This document shows positions 45,001 through 56,960 of a stretch of 64,000 bases of DNA, in pieces. This DNA is from Phialophora verrucosa (Eukaryota; Ascomycota; Eurotiomycetes; Chaetothyriales; Herpotrichiellaceae). Where the stretch lies: the NCBI GenBank assembly GCA_002099365.1, contig MSED01000004.1:1302001-1366000 (forward strand), written 5' to 3'. The first letter of the stretch is position 1; every line of letters starts with the position of its first letter. The translations under genes were made by a program, and so were the position numbers. The notes under the pieces were generated by a model. That model was not told the DNA's origin and searched no databases. It was given only the letters and a program-made list of their open reading frames with translations.

Positions 45001-45764
45001 TTGACAATAAAGTAACCACCAGGATCCAAGGGGCACTCATCCATGGCACACATCTCTGCTTCCGACTTGTTGGAGAGCACGCATTTGTTGCTTCGCAGCA
45101 TGACCGGCAGGCGTCCGATGGGCAGGCCCGTGCTGCGCCACGACGAATCTCCCTTTGCGTATCGGACGTCGACCAGGATTGGTGCAGCATATGTGAAATC
45201 CCGCAATCGACATTCATTCGGCGTCACCGTTGAGCCTCCTCTTCGAAGGCTGGAGGCTTCCATCTCGTCAACCCTGCAAGGTCGCCCGATGTAGATGTCC
45301 TCATATTTGATGTAGAACTTTGGGTCGATGTCACTTGTGATGAGCGGCTCGGCATCAATGATCTTTTTCAGCTCGACATCAACAAAGTGATTGAACGAGT
45401 CGACGTGTTGCTTGACAAGCCCCTTGACTTTGAGAAACGCTGGGAGCAGATTCCACTTGTCTCGCGCCGTGTCGATCGGGTCCGTCAAGGACTTGTCGTA
45501 GTAAAAGGGCTCGAGAGCGGCGCCGAAGCTGTCTGCGTGATGATATGACCGGCGGTGTTGTCTCTCGGCTTTTGAAACGTCTTTCGTGACAGCTTGCTCG
45601 GTGTTGGCATCGTCTTTGGGGGCCGCCTTACGTACAGCTGTAGCCTGCCTTAAGTCAGTCACGATGCGCTCAAGAGGGTAAGAGAGTCAGACCTTTGTGG
45701 CGGTCTTCCTTGCTGTAGGCGGAAGCGCACCAGCGGCGCCGTCCGCCTTCCTTTTAGGCGGCAT
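42057..45764 (-). CDS. RPC2: RNA polymerase III second-largest subunit
   Basis: Two exons, 45764-45693 and 45644-42057, around a 48 nt intron, give 1219 aa. Exon 1 (24 residues, MPPKRKADGAAG..) supplies the start; without it the long frame has no ATG. The beta-subunit features run in order: FLKVKGLVKQHVDSFNHFV, DECPLDPGGYFIVNGTEKVI, the fork region SGPRALQPSSFGMLCPADTPEGEACGLVKNLAL, the SGYDIEDALVLNKASVDRGFGRC block, VGDKFSSRHGQKG and NPHGFPSRMTVGK. The C-terminal zinc site CESCGFMAFGRWCQRC closes it. The DIEDALVLNKASVDRGFGRC form and the ending point to the Pol III subunit (Rpc2/Ret1) rather than Pol I or II. The enzyme makes tRNA, 5S rRNA and other small RNAs. Confidence 0.95.
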
Positions 45765-48720
45765 GTAGGTCAAGAAAGGCGAGAATGGAACGGATCGATG
45801 TGCAACAGACTATCCTGCATGATGCGCAGAAACAGGAGATTTTGCGTACTCAGAGGGATTAGTGAATGGCTCTCAAGCAACTTCAATTCGAGGTTGGTGC
45901 CGCACAACTTTTTCTGCCATACCCGCGCAGATGACTAAGCAAGGCTACAAGGCTACGGCGGTGAAGTGAGGGGTCACCCGAGCGACAGGTCTGCCGAGAA
46001 CTGTGAGGCTTACCTCGGGCAGCATGACTATTGGCTCGACAGCGAAGGTTGGGAATCTCCTTCATAAAGTGCACAGTAAGCTTCTACGTACTGGGTACGA
46101 GTACGGAGTGTTGCAAGTACGAGTACATATGTGTCCATCCATAGGTTGCCCCTGTCATTTCTGAAACACAAAACCCGAGCAACCAACACGGACGGGAGGT
46201 GCCAGCGAGGGGCACGATATGGATCTGCCAGTGCTCTGAGTTCTCGGGCAGCGACAGTGGGGTTGCGCCGTCAATAGCCTTTTTTCCCTCATGCAGGGGA
46301 TCATGGCACAATGGGTAGCGGGTCCAAGGCGTGCTTCTCGTTGAGGCGTCTATTCCCCAACTAGATTGGCTCGTTATCTTTAAAGCTTGCGTCAACCCCT
46401 AACGAGGCTCTAACTGGATTCCCACAAAGCTCACGGCCATGCACCAGAAAGTTTGGCCCTTGGGCGTTTCTCCCTATCTGAATGATGGGGGATACTTGAC
46501 CCATCAGGGCATTGACATGTCTAACAGGTACAAGGACAGGTACAGTATTCTTCCCAGCTGTGGAAATCTGCCGTCGAGGTGATGCCCGCGCTGTAGGCAC
46601 AGAACATGCACGAGCGTTGCAGATGCAGGGTCAAGTAGGCGACATCATTCTGCATCCTCATCCCAGGCCCCTTGCGTTTCTCGGCAGAAAAACTCTGAAC
46701 CGCTTCGTCCGCCTAGTTCTTGCATCTATTCTGTGATGATTAGGAGAACCGAGATTCCGAACCAGAACAGTATTACCGTGATATCCTGGGATTGCTGGGG
46801 CCTATAAGGGTGGGAGGATCCTCAGAGCTAGGGATCAAAAGTGTCTATTCTCAAGAGTAGAGAGCCCAAACACACCATACTGTGTGTATAATTACACTTC
46901 TGAATTGTCAGACTTTACAAATGTGATAGATTGCACGCACCGACTATGTCGTTGTCTCAGCGAAACAGCGAACCCCGCCACGTCGTGGGGTACAAGGGGA
47001 CTTGTCCAGCCCGAGTGATCAGAAGCCAGGCTTATTGCGCCATGGCGATCGGGAGCAGCGCCTAACCGATATCAGGCCCCATGTGCTGTCCACGCAAAAG
47101 CTTTCTATCAGAGCTCCTGATGGACTTACACTGTGCAAATGCAACTCCGGCGATGGTGACGCCTCTCTTTGATTTTAAACCTGAAGCAGTCAGAGGGAAA
47201 CGGATCCTCGGGAATTGCTCTGAGGCGGAATCTTTACTCTTTTGGCCCTGACCGCCATTTCGGCCTAGATAGGCTATGGCTTGTGGGATTGGGGAACCAA
47301 AGTCACCAAAGGCGCCTCCGAACCCAAGTCGAGCTTCTCCACACGTTTATCTGACAGTGGTACCCCCCGGTGCACGCTGAAAAGTAGGGGCGAGTTTGTG
47401 AACCACAGCTCTGACATTTAGTGAAGAATTCACCCCATTGGCGCATGCATTTGGTCGCAACGCAATTTGGAGAGGACAACGAAAGATTCTCGCTACCTGC
47501 AGCTGCTAGCTCTGTCTCTTACTGGTTCTCCAGTGTGAAGCGCCCGAAACCTGAAGGGAGGCGTTTTCCTTTCAGGCTTGGAGTGCTCTCACAATCCATC
47601 ATCCTCGCTCTTGCTATGTACCACCGAGGGGCAACTGAAGTATGGTGCCAATTGCCCACCTGGGGGACGGGCACCACGGTTTTAACCTTCCCCTGCTGCG
47701 TGGGAGATACGCTCTACTGGTGGTGCCGTAGACCATCCCCAAAAACACTATTCCCAGGCCAAGTTGCGACTAACGTGGTGCCTTTCAAGTCTATCTACAT
47801 GCCCTCTTGAAACCTTCCCATCTGCTGACAGGTTCTGCGACCAGGACCTAACCATGCTATATTTACAAGTTGAGCCAACTTCTTGGGATCGCCGATGCAG
47901 AAATCACCATCTCTCAACAACGTCTTTAATCCCAACGACACAGTCGCAGTACTACGACAGGCCTCGAACCTCAATCGTCGAGGTGTCCTGGTCTCGACTG
48001 TTCCGAGCGATGGTCGGCTTGGGATTAGCTCTGGGCTAACCAAAAGGAAGGCACCAGTAGTTGCAGAGGTAAGTCTCCAGTCGCAGCGCCCGCGCTGGAG
48101 CCGGTTTACCCTAACAACCTCGTCTAGGCGGATACCCAGTACCCACGCTGGCTTTTGGCGCTTGCCTAAAAACGAGCACCCAAAAAGCCCAAGTCGAATC
48201 CAACCTCCACTGCTACTCTGGCACCCTCCAGACTCGATCCCGTTCCTGAGGTGCCTCATCCTACTTCACCTCTGCAACGTTGTAACAATATTTTTTCCTT
48301 TCTGGCTATCTTGTTGTTGTATCACTGTCATTATAGCATACACATACCGTCGTGCTGCCACCAGCGCGCACGCAGTGTGGCTGCGGCTGTATTTTCTGCC
48401 TCCCTTTCCTCGCTATTCGACCACGCACACGCCGAGTGCCCACGACGTTAATTTGACACGACGAGGTCTTCCGATTGGGACAACATCTATAAGAGCGCTG
48501 CATTTCGATTTGGCGTTTTCTAGGTATGTGTGCATCTGAACAACTCGAGTCAGCCTCAACGCGTGCCCACCTGTCATCTGGCCTGTGCTTCGAGTCCGAG
48601 CATATTCGACTGCTCCTCGAGGCCGCACATGTACGACGATTGCATGGACAGTCTCTGCGTGGACTAGAATAGATGGGAGCGTTTTCATCCTTGCTAACTT
48701 GCATGATGTAGTCTTCGAAC
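45765..48720. other. Gene-poor 2.9 kb region, promoters of RPC2 and the Pumilio gene
   Basis: The longest stretch without a firm gene. It is mixed in composition, with no clear transposon ends, tRNA or tandem repeats. The right end (48524-48711) looks like a leader intron of the Pumilio gene: a GTATGT donor at 48524 and TTGCTAAC..GTAG acceptor at 48711. A doubtful small two-exon frame lies at 47895-48169. Confidence 0.45.
47895..48169 (+). CDS. Doubtful two-exon small protein
   Basis: Exons 47895-48068 and 48128-48169 flank an interval with strong intron signals (GTAAGT, CCCTAACAAC, TCTAG; 59 nt), giving 71 aa. The join VVAE/ADTQYPRWL recalls the PVALxDxEYPxWLW segment of mitochondrial ribosomal protein mL54 (yeast Mrpl37), but the basic C-terminal half of that protein is absent. 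The same donor could instead splice, in frame, to 48712 and supply an N-terminal exon for the Pumilio protein. I cannot decide between a small gene, a pseudogene fragment and a Pumilio 5' exon. Confidence 0.22.
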
Positions 48721-51700
48721 ATGGCGTTCTCCAACACCCTCAGTGGCCGAATGGAAGAACTGCGTTTCCCAAACCTACGATCCCCAGACACAGAGAGCCC
48801 GTACAGTTCGAATGGATCCTCTTCGCGAGAACAGAACCCCTTCTTCTCTAACATGCATTCAACCTCGAACGATGCTCGCGCCAGCCTTCAACGTCGCTTC
48901 ACGACTGACTCGAGCAAGATGTCTGTGGCCAGACCATTCGGACAACAGTATCCCCCAGTGAACTCGACAGCGGTACGTCACACGTTCCTGTGTAACCCAG
49001 TCAAGATTGTGCTATTGCGTCTTGGGAACAAAAGCCTATTGTGGAGTGTCGCACTGGCTGTGAAGCGGAAGTGTGTTTCAGATTTCAATGTCTGCTGCTT
49101 CCCAAACCATCCGGGCTATAAATTCCATTTACATAATCAGCTCTCCCATGTCTTCGCCATAACCCCCCCTCGGTATCGATCTCGCGGTAATGGAGACTGA
49201 CAGCGATACCCAACAGGCGAAGAACAAACAGATGTACGAGGACATTCAAAATGCAAAGCGCAAGGCCGAAGAGCAGCTGCGTCTTCTAGAGATGCAGGAA
49301 AGAAGCCTTCAAATGGGGGCAAACACTCAAGATCTGGACCGGATGTCGACCCGTCTGAATCGCATCAGTCTCAACGGTCCTGTCAGCGAGCCAACTACTC
49401 CCCCTGAGTACGCTGAGAGTGGTTTCAGCAACCGGTTCTCGCGATCTAGCCGACTGTCTGCGAACAGCATTATTTCTCCTCCGGGTCTCACCAAGCGAAT
49501 GTCTCAATCTAGCTCTCAAGTCACATCTCCGCCGGCTAATCGTCTATCTGGTAATGCCATGTTCGGTCAGCCTCAAAAGCCGTCGGCCAAGTCCGTACCT
49601 GGATCTCGACGAGGGTCTGACGAAGACGAATACTACCCTGAAGATCTGCCAACAACCCGAGCTGCTGCTTCGTGAGTATTATTTGTTTTGTCACTTGCTG
49701 CTCCATTGTGCTTCACCGCCTTACACCTCTTTTCGCAAATACATTGTTCCTGTTCCGAGATCACGGGTTGATGAGATTCACTTCATATCACACTGGACTG
49801 CAGCTTATTGTGGTCCGCGTCCCGACTCATCTCTCAATTCAATTGTACCTTGCGTCTTTTTCTCAACTCGGATGAGACAAACAACTGACTTGTTGGACTA
49901 GTCTGAATCGCTTTTCTATGCCAGTGAATAGCGGTCGCAATCCACGTCTCAGTGTGAACGGAACTGGAGGCAATTCATTTGGCCTTGCAAACACGACCAG
50001 CTTTCTCTTTGACGAGGAAGATGACAAATTGAACGCCATTGACCTCACGTCTCCCATTGCAAAGGCTTTTGCTCAACTCGAGGGTGACGACACGTTCCCA
50101 ACATTGACTAGTGACGGACTCAAGGTAAGAGAGCCTTCTCTCTATATCTCTTTTGAACCTACACTGACTCCTTTTTAGCTCTCTGCTAACTCTGCTGCTC
50201 TGGATCTGGCAAACTCCAAGACCCCGGATCTTGACTGGACTCTCGGCTCTCGCTACAGACCAGCTCACCAGAGCATGCCCCATACCGATTCGTCTATGTA
50301 CAGACCTGTTCTCAGTAACCTGAACATCAGCAGCCCACCTGTAGATCGACCCGCCGATCTGACGCGTCGCAAGTCTCAGCGACATTCCATGGGCGTAACA
50401 TTCGAAGAATCCTCACCTTTGCCTTCAGCAAATCTGACCGTCTCTCGTCCTACATCTCTTCAGACTTCTTACTCCACCAACGACGTTCCTACTGTCAAGA
50501 AGTCTTTGACCTTGGACACTGCGCCGACACCCCCCAAAACGCAGGCTGAACAGCAATTCCATAACCACAACGTCAGTCTAGGTCGCATTCCTGCCAACGC
50601 AGTCAACAACCGCCTCTCCCGAGAAGTTGCCGGCGGATCTGTGAAAATCGAGGACAGATCCATGACTTCTCCAGGATCAAGCTTGCATGCCAGCGCAGCT
50701 CCATTCAACACAACTCTGACCAGTACCTCAGACTCGAATAACATGATGGCGCTTGCTAGTCCCACTTCAGCATATGCTCCCCCACCCTTCATGTACAACA
50801 TGCAAACTTTCAATGTCAATCAGATGAATCCTCAAACTGCGGTCGCTGGGGCTCTTCAATCATATGGCCAAGGACAAGGCATTTATGGCATGAACAATGC
50901 TTACAATGGTACACCTCAGCGATCTGGCACTGGTGGTCGTCGCAACCATGGTGATGACGCTCGATTCAACAACGTCCCCCTTGAGTCATACCGTGGGAAT
51001 CTCTATGAACTCTGCAAAGACCAACATGGCTGTCGCTACCTTCAGCGCAAGCTTGAAGACGGCAATGATGAGCACATCCAAGCTATCTTTGTCGAGACCT
51101 GCCCTCACATCATTGAGCTGATGACCGACCCATTTGGCAACTACCTCTGTCAGAAGCTCTTTGAGCACTGTAATGAGGATCAACGCACCACTCTGATTAA
51201 CACTGCGGCACCTGCTCTGGCCACCATCGCTCTTAACCAACACGGAACTCGTGCTCTTCAAAAGATGATTGAATTTGTTCACACCCCATCTCAAGTCGAC
51301 ACTATCATTCAAGCGCTGTCTCCACGCGTTGTTGAGCTTGTCCAGGATTTGAACGGCAATCATGTTGTACAGAAATGCCTGACTCGTCTTGGCGCTGAGC
51401 GATCTCAGTTCATCTACGATGCAGTTGGCAATTACTGTGTTATTGTCGGTACACACCGCCATGGTTGCTGTGTCCTACAGCGCTGCATCGATCATGCCCA
51501 GGGATTTCAACGTGCTCAGCTCATTGCTCGAATTACTCACTGTGCCTTCGACTTGGTGCAAGATCCATTCGGCAATTACGTTGTCCAGTACATACTCGAT
51601 TTGGACGAAGCTGCTTTTACCAAGCCACTCTGCGAGAACTTCTTTGGCCGTGTTGCAGCCCTGTCCAAGCAAAAGTTCAGTTCCAACGTCATTGAGAAGT

Positions 51701-52209
51701 GCCTGCGGACAGCAGACATGGATACCAAGAGACAGATGGTCGAGGAGATGTTCATGGGCAATGAGCTCGAGAAGATGCTCCGCGATTCGTTTGCCAACTA
51801 TGTCGTACAGACTGCTATGGAATATGTTGACCCTACCACGAAGGCTCGGCTTGTTGACGCCATCCGACCAATTCTCCCTCTGATCAAGCAGACGCCCCAT
51901 GGTCGAAGAATCGCCAGCAAGATTCTCGGTAACGACACCCCAACCCGCCCTATTCCAGGTCCGACCGACAACATTCTCGCCAGCTTTGGTGGTGGTCGTG
52001 CGAACAGCCGTCGCAACGTCCAGATCGTCGGCGGCGGATTCAACGGTCTTCGTACTTCCGACACTTACGACAACAATATTGCCGGCAATGGCAACGGCTT
52101 CAGTATGATGGATCCCACAGTCAACATGTACAACGCGAACAACTATGCCAATGATCTCGGGCAGAACGGCTACGGTGGATTCATGAATGGTGGCAACAAC
52201 GTCATCTAA
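48721..52209 (+). CDS. Pumilio-family RNA-binding protein, Puf4 type
   Basis: Four coding exons, 48721-48972, 49217-49671, 49902-50124 and 50179-52209, give 986 aa. Introns are 244, 230 and 54 nt. A short coiled-coil region (KNKQMYEDIQNAKRKAEEQLRLLEMQE) lies after the first intron, and the rest of the N-terminal half is Ser/Pro-rich and disordered. The PUF domain, about residues 580-905, has eight repeats with RNA-reading residues visible: CRYLQ, NYLCQ, TRALQ, NHVVQ, CCVLQ, NYVVQ, SNVIEK and NYVVQ, ending GRRIASKILG. The first repeat GNLYELCKDQHGCRYLQ is the Puf4/Puf5 form rather than Puf3. Such proteins bind mRNA 3' UTRs and repress or decay transcripts in the cytoplasm. The ATG at 48721 follows a likely acceptor at 48711, so a 5' UTR intron or a further N-terminal exon is possible. 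Confidence 0.9.
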
Positions 52210-53137
52210 CGGGATCAGCTGGCGACACACTAACGATTCACGAAATGATGAATTTGAAAGATCCCTTTCTGCGTCGCATGCATAGATTTGCAGCCGACAT
52301 CGGCTCATCTTCATTGCTGCCTTTTCACGACTGTATCACACTGCACCTGAAAACAGCATTCGACTTGTTTATGACCTAAAAACCGTCACGGCCCCCAACA
52401 TTGTATTATGGTTTCCAAAAGGCTATTCATTGCTCCAGCACCAGTCTGGCAGGAGATCAGAGACTCGCCCCTCGAGTTTTGGAAAGAACCTTAGAGCTCT
52501 TGCATGAATGATGGCTTGGTTGAAAATTTTGCGCTTTCTTACCCCATTTCCCCATAGGTACATGGCTGGAAAAATTTTGTTTTGTTTTGCAGGGATTCAT
52601 GAAAGTTATGTCCACCGGCGCCGACGTGGTCATCTTGTACTCGAAACGAGCGGTGACTTGGAATCGCGCAGGAACACGAAGGTGTTACTCGCCCGATCTG
52701 AAACAGCAGCGTACGCCCTGCACTGGCCGTGGAGGATTGGTTATGTACTTACCCGAGGTCTCGACTTTTGGCTATGGACTTCAGCTTGATGAGGGAGATG
52801 CATGGCCTGTACCATAGCAGAGGCTAGAACAGCACAGCATAGCGCAGCTAGACGAAATTGTACCTTATGAAAAACCATCCGCTTGACGCTCTTTGGTCTC
52901 TGACTAACCTTTCTGACGCCGTAGAGTTGGGCTCTCTTGACGGAGAGGGCAGAGGGCCATGGTGATTTAAGAGCCACGCGACCGTAATTGACATGCACGT
53001 GACCATGCGGGGAAGACGCGCTGGCCGACGCGCGCGGCAGCACCGCGTCCCATTGACGCATCCCGTGAAGCGCATCCGAGGGAGCGTTCAAGGAAGAGCA
53101 TCTCAGCAACAGCTTCCTACCACAGCAGCTATTCCAA
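52210..53137. other. Intergenic, Pumilio 3' flank and ORC5 promoter
   Basis: The long 3' region is as expected for a regulated RNA-binding protein gene. Short frames here look random. No RNA gene was recognised. Confidence 0.5.
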
Positions 53138-54741
53138 ATGGTGGCTGTACTACCGCCAGAATTGCTTGACCTGCTTCAAGAGCAATGTCCATGCCGCGAA
53201 ACGCAAATTGTGCAGCTGGCAACCTACTACAATGTGAGCGGTTTGCACACTCCGGCCTTCCAACCTACCTGACCACCCCACGCAGAACGTCTCTCCCAGC
53301 CCGTCCCTCCTCGTCGCATACGGCCTCGAGCAGTCAAGCAAACGGGAAGTTATCATCAACGTTTTACGAGCACGAAAGGTCAATTATGCCCTCATTAAGG
53401 CCAAGGAGTGCCTTTCACAGAGGCATCTTCTCTCCAAAATCTTCGCAGCGTGCATAACAACGCTTGGATATGACGCCCAGATTGATCAATATGAGAAGAT
53501 GGACAGTATTAATGCGCTCCTGTCCAACCTGCGCAGATTGTTTGGAAGGGTCGAGGGAAGGAAATTCGTGGTTGTGATTGAGGATGCGGACGAGTTGAAG
53601 CAGCCTGGCCCAACGCTGCTCCCCGCTCTGGCACGGCTGGGGGATATGGTGTGTATATTCGCATGAGGGACTCGCTGCACGGCTGATATGGCAACAGATA
53701 CCTGGATTCGCTGTTATATTGACTGTCAACTCGCCCCGGCCGCTTACCCTGCACAAGGTCGGAGTACCCTATGTCCATTTCCCGCCATATACCAGATCTG
53801 AGGCCGTCTCAATCATTACATCTCGACTGAAGCCACCTCTACCTCTCTCGCCGCGACTTGAAAACGCTGTGGGGATCGATGGGACTGCACTACTGAAGCT
53901 TTATTCTCAGTTTGCCGCAACAGTGTATGACTCTTTGATATCATCCACGTCCTCGACATCAATCCTCTTTTTCCAATCAGCGTGCAACAAATTATGGCCA
54001 CGGTTCATCGAGCCAGTTGTCTCGCCCAAAGAGGCAATGGCCAACGCGAAATCATGGAGCTTCTCTCGCCTCTTAGTCCACCATCGCAGTCTGTTCCAAT
54101 CCGAAGGCGAAGAAGCATTGCACCAAACATTGACGAGAAGATCGCAACAGGAGGGCCATGAGGATAACTCGTCGTCACCTCCTCCGGATCCCTCCACCCG
54201 GAACCCGCCCCTCCTGAAGCACTTTCCGACGCTCGTTCTCATTTCCGCCTACCTTGCAAGCCACACCCAACAAAAGCACGACATCCTGCTCTTCTCACGT
54301 CTGAGCTCCAGCTCGAGCAAAAAGAGAATTCGCAGAACGCCCACGAAGAGGAAATCCGTGTCGACTCCGACCGGGACGCCCAATAAAGATCCATCAGCCC
54401 CCACTAAATCACCACGCACCAAGTCCGTCTTTTCTGCGGCCGCAAATCTAGGCATCCCACGACCGTTCACCCTCGAACGCCTTGTGGCAATCTTAAGGGC
54501 GATTCACCCGTATGGTGTTGCGCGTGGCCGAGGTCTGACTGATCGGATATACCGCGAACTTGGTGAGTTGGACAAACTCAGGCTCGTTGTGCGCGCATCT
54601 GGCGCCGGCGGCTCAGTCGCCGCTGGTGATGATGTTGCAGACGAGAAGTGGCGAGTGAACGTAGCTAGGGATTGCGTCGTGAGTATGGGACAGACTTGGG
54701 GCTTGGGTGTTGCCGAGTACGAGTTAGATCAAGATTCGTGA
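53138..54741 (+). CDS. ORC5: Origin recognition complex subunit 5
   Basis: Three exons, 53138-53233, 53286-53648 and 53698-54741, with introns of 52 and 49 nt, give 500 aa. The N terminus LPPELLDLLQEQCPCRETQIVQLATYY, the AAA-like core and the C-terminal Orc5 block (PRPFTLERLVAILRAIHPYGVARGRGLTDRIYRELGELDKLRLV) support Orc5, part of the six-subunit complex that marks replication origins. Walker B is present as VVVIEDADEL. The Walker A position reads YGLEQSSKREV, where GxxxxGK[ST] is expected; the second Gly and the Ser/Thr are lost. ATP binding by this subunit is therefore doubtful. A low-complexity basic insert (SSSKKRIRRTPTKRKSVS) precedes the C-terminal domain. Confidence 0.87.
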
Positions 54742-55193
54742 TGGGCTCACTGTCGTGTTAGTTGGGACTAACTCCTGGATCGAGCTAACAGGTAGTCCAG
54801 CCTAAGTCCAACTTTATCGACAGACGGTGCAAACGAGCAATAATGTTGCCGATTCCCGGAACCACAAATCCGTAGGATCTCTATGCTTTCACACCTCGAC
54901 CCGCATCTCAGCAAGGTCCTCAAATCACTATACCAGAAGGGGGGAAATATTCGGCAAATTAAGCGAGGCTCTAGGATCAGTGAATGAGCCTCTTCTCCTA
55001 GCCTTGGGCAAAATCGTGTCCCTCGAGCAAAGTATTATCAATGTAGCGGCTTGGATTGGCGAGTGCCGCAAAAGCATCGCCGCTGGCGGCTGCGCCGTGG
55101 AGGCAGTTCGGATGCCATATATCTGGCTATCTATCCCTGGCCCAGCGCAGCTCGGTATTCACTCCACGCTGGCAAAACCTCGTTGGCTACAGA
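54742..55193 (+). promoter_or_regulatory. MFS transporter upstream region
   Basis: Between ORC5 and the siderophore-type carrier. I searched by eye for the SreA site ATCWGATAA in both orientations and found none. A frame open upstream of 55194 lacks an ATG. Confidence 0.4.
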
Positions 55194-56960
55194 ATGGCTA
55201 AAGAATTACAACTGTCAGCAGTTCGCTCTGTCGGAGAAGATGGAGAGCATGAAAATACACAAGCCGAGAATCAGCCCAAAGCTTCTACAGAGCCAGGGGA
55301 CGATGCCTCCGCATCAGGACCGAAGCCGTCTGGAGTTATTCGCATGGAATCAATCCAGTCCCGACTCACCCTCACGACTCGTTGTGTCATCTTCACTGGC
55401 TTGTTCCTCGCTGGGTACGCCAATGGCCTCGATCTCCTGACTCGCAACACTTATCAGGCTTATGCAACCGCCTCCTATCAGCAACATTCAGCCCTTGCGA
55501 CGGTTAACGTCATAAAAGGAGTCATAGCTGCAGCAATGTCGACGTTGATAGCCAAACTCTCCGACGTGTTCGGTCGCGGCGAGATGCTAGGTGTGATAGT
55601 GGTTTGCTATACGATCGGCACCATTGTCCAGGCAGCTGCCACTGGTGTTGCAAGCTTCTCTGTTGGCGCCATATTCTACCAGGTCGGCAATATCAGCACA
55701 TCCATGCTACAGCAAATCATTATTGCGGATATCACCTCCATGAGGAGTCGTACCTTCTTCGTATGTGTTCCTGACCTTGGGTACATCATCAATGTATGGA
55801 TCAGTGGGAATGTTACGGAAGCAGTCCTGGGTACGACCACTTGGCGCTGGGGCATCGGGATGTGGGCCATCATCTTTCCCGTTTGTTCAATCTTGATCAT
55901 TGTCACATTGGCGATCGTTGCCCGCAAGGCTTCAAAAAATGGAGAGCCTTTTCCTCCATGTTTGGAGGCCAGGAGCTTGAAAGGAGCGGTACGAGAGGCA
56001 ATCAAGCGATTCGACTTGTCTGGTGTTATCTTGTTATCTGGAGCTCTTGCCATGATCCTCATTCCCTTGACACTGGCTGGCGGAACCAGTACGACATGGC
56101 GATCGGCCGGCATCATTACTCCACTTGTACTTGGGGGTCTATGTGTCCCGGCGTTCATTGCCTGGGAACGGAAAGCAGCGAACCCCCTCATACCATTCAA
56201 TCTACTCAAGGATCGAGGCGCTTGGAGTGCCCTCGCTGTCTCAATCTGCATACCACTTGCTTTCACGATTCAGGGGGACTTTCTGTATACTGTCCTCATT
56301 GTGGCATTCGACTTCAGCGTCGAAAGTGCAACCCGCATCGCCTCGGTGTACAATTGCGTTGCAATGGTGTTTGCGATGGTGGTCGGCCTGCTGATCAGAA
56401 AGATTCGCCGATTGAAGGAGGTCATCTTCGCCGGATTTGCACTCTGGTTGATAGGATACGGCTTGATGTTTCATTATCGAGGAGGAAGTGGGAGTAGTTC
56501 GCGGGCTGGAGTCCTTGCTGGTCAATTGTTGTTCGGTTTTGCGGGCGGCACATTCGCCAACCCGGTCTTTGTGTCGCTACAGACGATTACGAAACATCAA
56601 CATCTCGCTGTCATCATCAGTCTTGCTCTGACTGCAAATCAGGTTGGTGTCGCGGTGGGAAATTGCATCTCGGGTGCAATCTGGACTCAGACACTCTATC
56701 AAGAGCTCGAAAAGAACATGGCACCATTTGGAGACAACACCCTAGCGGCCTCTATCTACGCTGATCCTTTCACTGCCGTTGCTACGTATCCGGTCGGAAC
56801 GCCTGAGCGGGATGCGATTATCGTGAGTTACCGGTATATTCAGAAGCTTCTGACAATTACGGGAATATGTATGATGGTGCCGATGGTGGCGTTCGGACTT
56901 GGTCTCCGAAATCCTGTTTTGAGTGACGAGACGACTCAACCTGAAGTGGAAAGGAAGTAG
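55194..56960 (+). CDS. MFS siderophore-iron transporter (SIT family)
   Basis: An intron-free gene of 588 aa from the ATG at 55194. A hydrophilic N terminus is followed by about 14 membrane helices. SIT-like features are GLFLAGYANGLDLLTRNTYQAYATASYQQHS, IAKLSDVFGRGEMLG (the MFS A-loop), IFYQVGNISTSMLQQIIIADITSMRSR, WGIGMWAIIFP, ANPLIPFNLLKDRGAW and GGTFANPVFVSLQT, with an extracellular loop near the end (YADPFTAVATYPVGTPERDAII). These proton symporters take up ferric siderophores at the plasma membrane and are typically induced in low iron by HapX and repressed by SreA. The ligand cannot be told from sequence. No siderophore synthesis genes lie nearby. Confidence 0.87.
   Translation: MAKELQLSAVRSVGEDGEHENTQAENQPKASTEPGDDASASGPKPSGVIRMESIQSRLTLTTRCVIFTGLFLAGYANGLDLLTRNTYQAYATASYQQHSALATVNVIKGVIAAAMSTLIAKLSDVFGRGEMLGVIVVCYTIGTIVQAAATGVASFSVGAIFYQVGNISTSMLQQIIIADITSMRSRTFFVCVPDLGYIINVWISGNVTEAVLGTTTWRWGIGMWAIIFPVCSILIIVTLAIVARKASKNGEPFPPCLEARSLKGAVREAIKRFDLSGVILLSGALAMILIPLTLAGGTSTTWRSAGIITPLVLGGLCVPAFIAWERKAANPLIPFNLLKDRGAWSALAVSICIPLAFTIQGDFLYTVLIVAFDFSVESATRIASVYNCVAMVFAMVVGLLIRKIRRLKEVIFAGFALWLIGYGLMFHYRGGSGSSSRAGVLAGQLLFGFAGGTFANPVFVSLQTITKHQHLAVIISLALTANQVGVAVGNCISGAIWTQTLYQELEKNMAPFGDNTLAASIYADPFTAVATYPVGTPERDAIIVSYRYIQKLLTITGICMMVPMVAFGLGLRNPVLSDETTQPEVERK

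Noticed and set aside
46281..46375. tRNA-like A-box sequence (TGGCACAATGGG) at about 46303
   Set aside because: No GGTTCGANNCC B-box at the right distance and no cloverleaf stems could be drawn.
47421..47810. 129-codon plus-strand frame in the gene-poor region
   Set aside because: The composition is rich in Trp, Cys and Ser, no conserved motif was seen, and there is no supporting splice structure or context.
48306..48854. 182-codon minus-strand frame at the Pumilio 5' end
   Set aside because: It overlaps the first Pumilio exon antisense and has an Arg/Ser/Cys-rich random look. No family was recognised.
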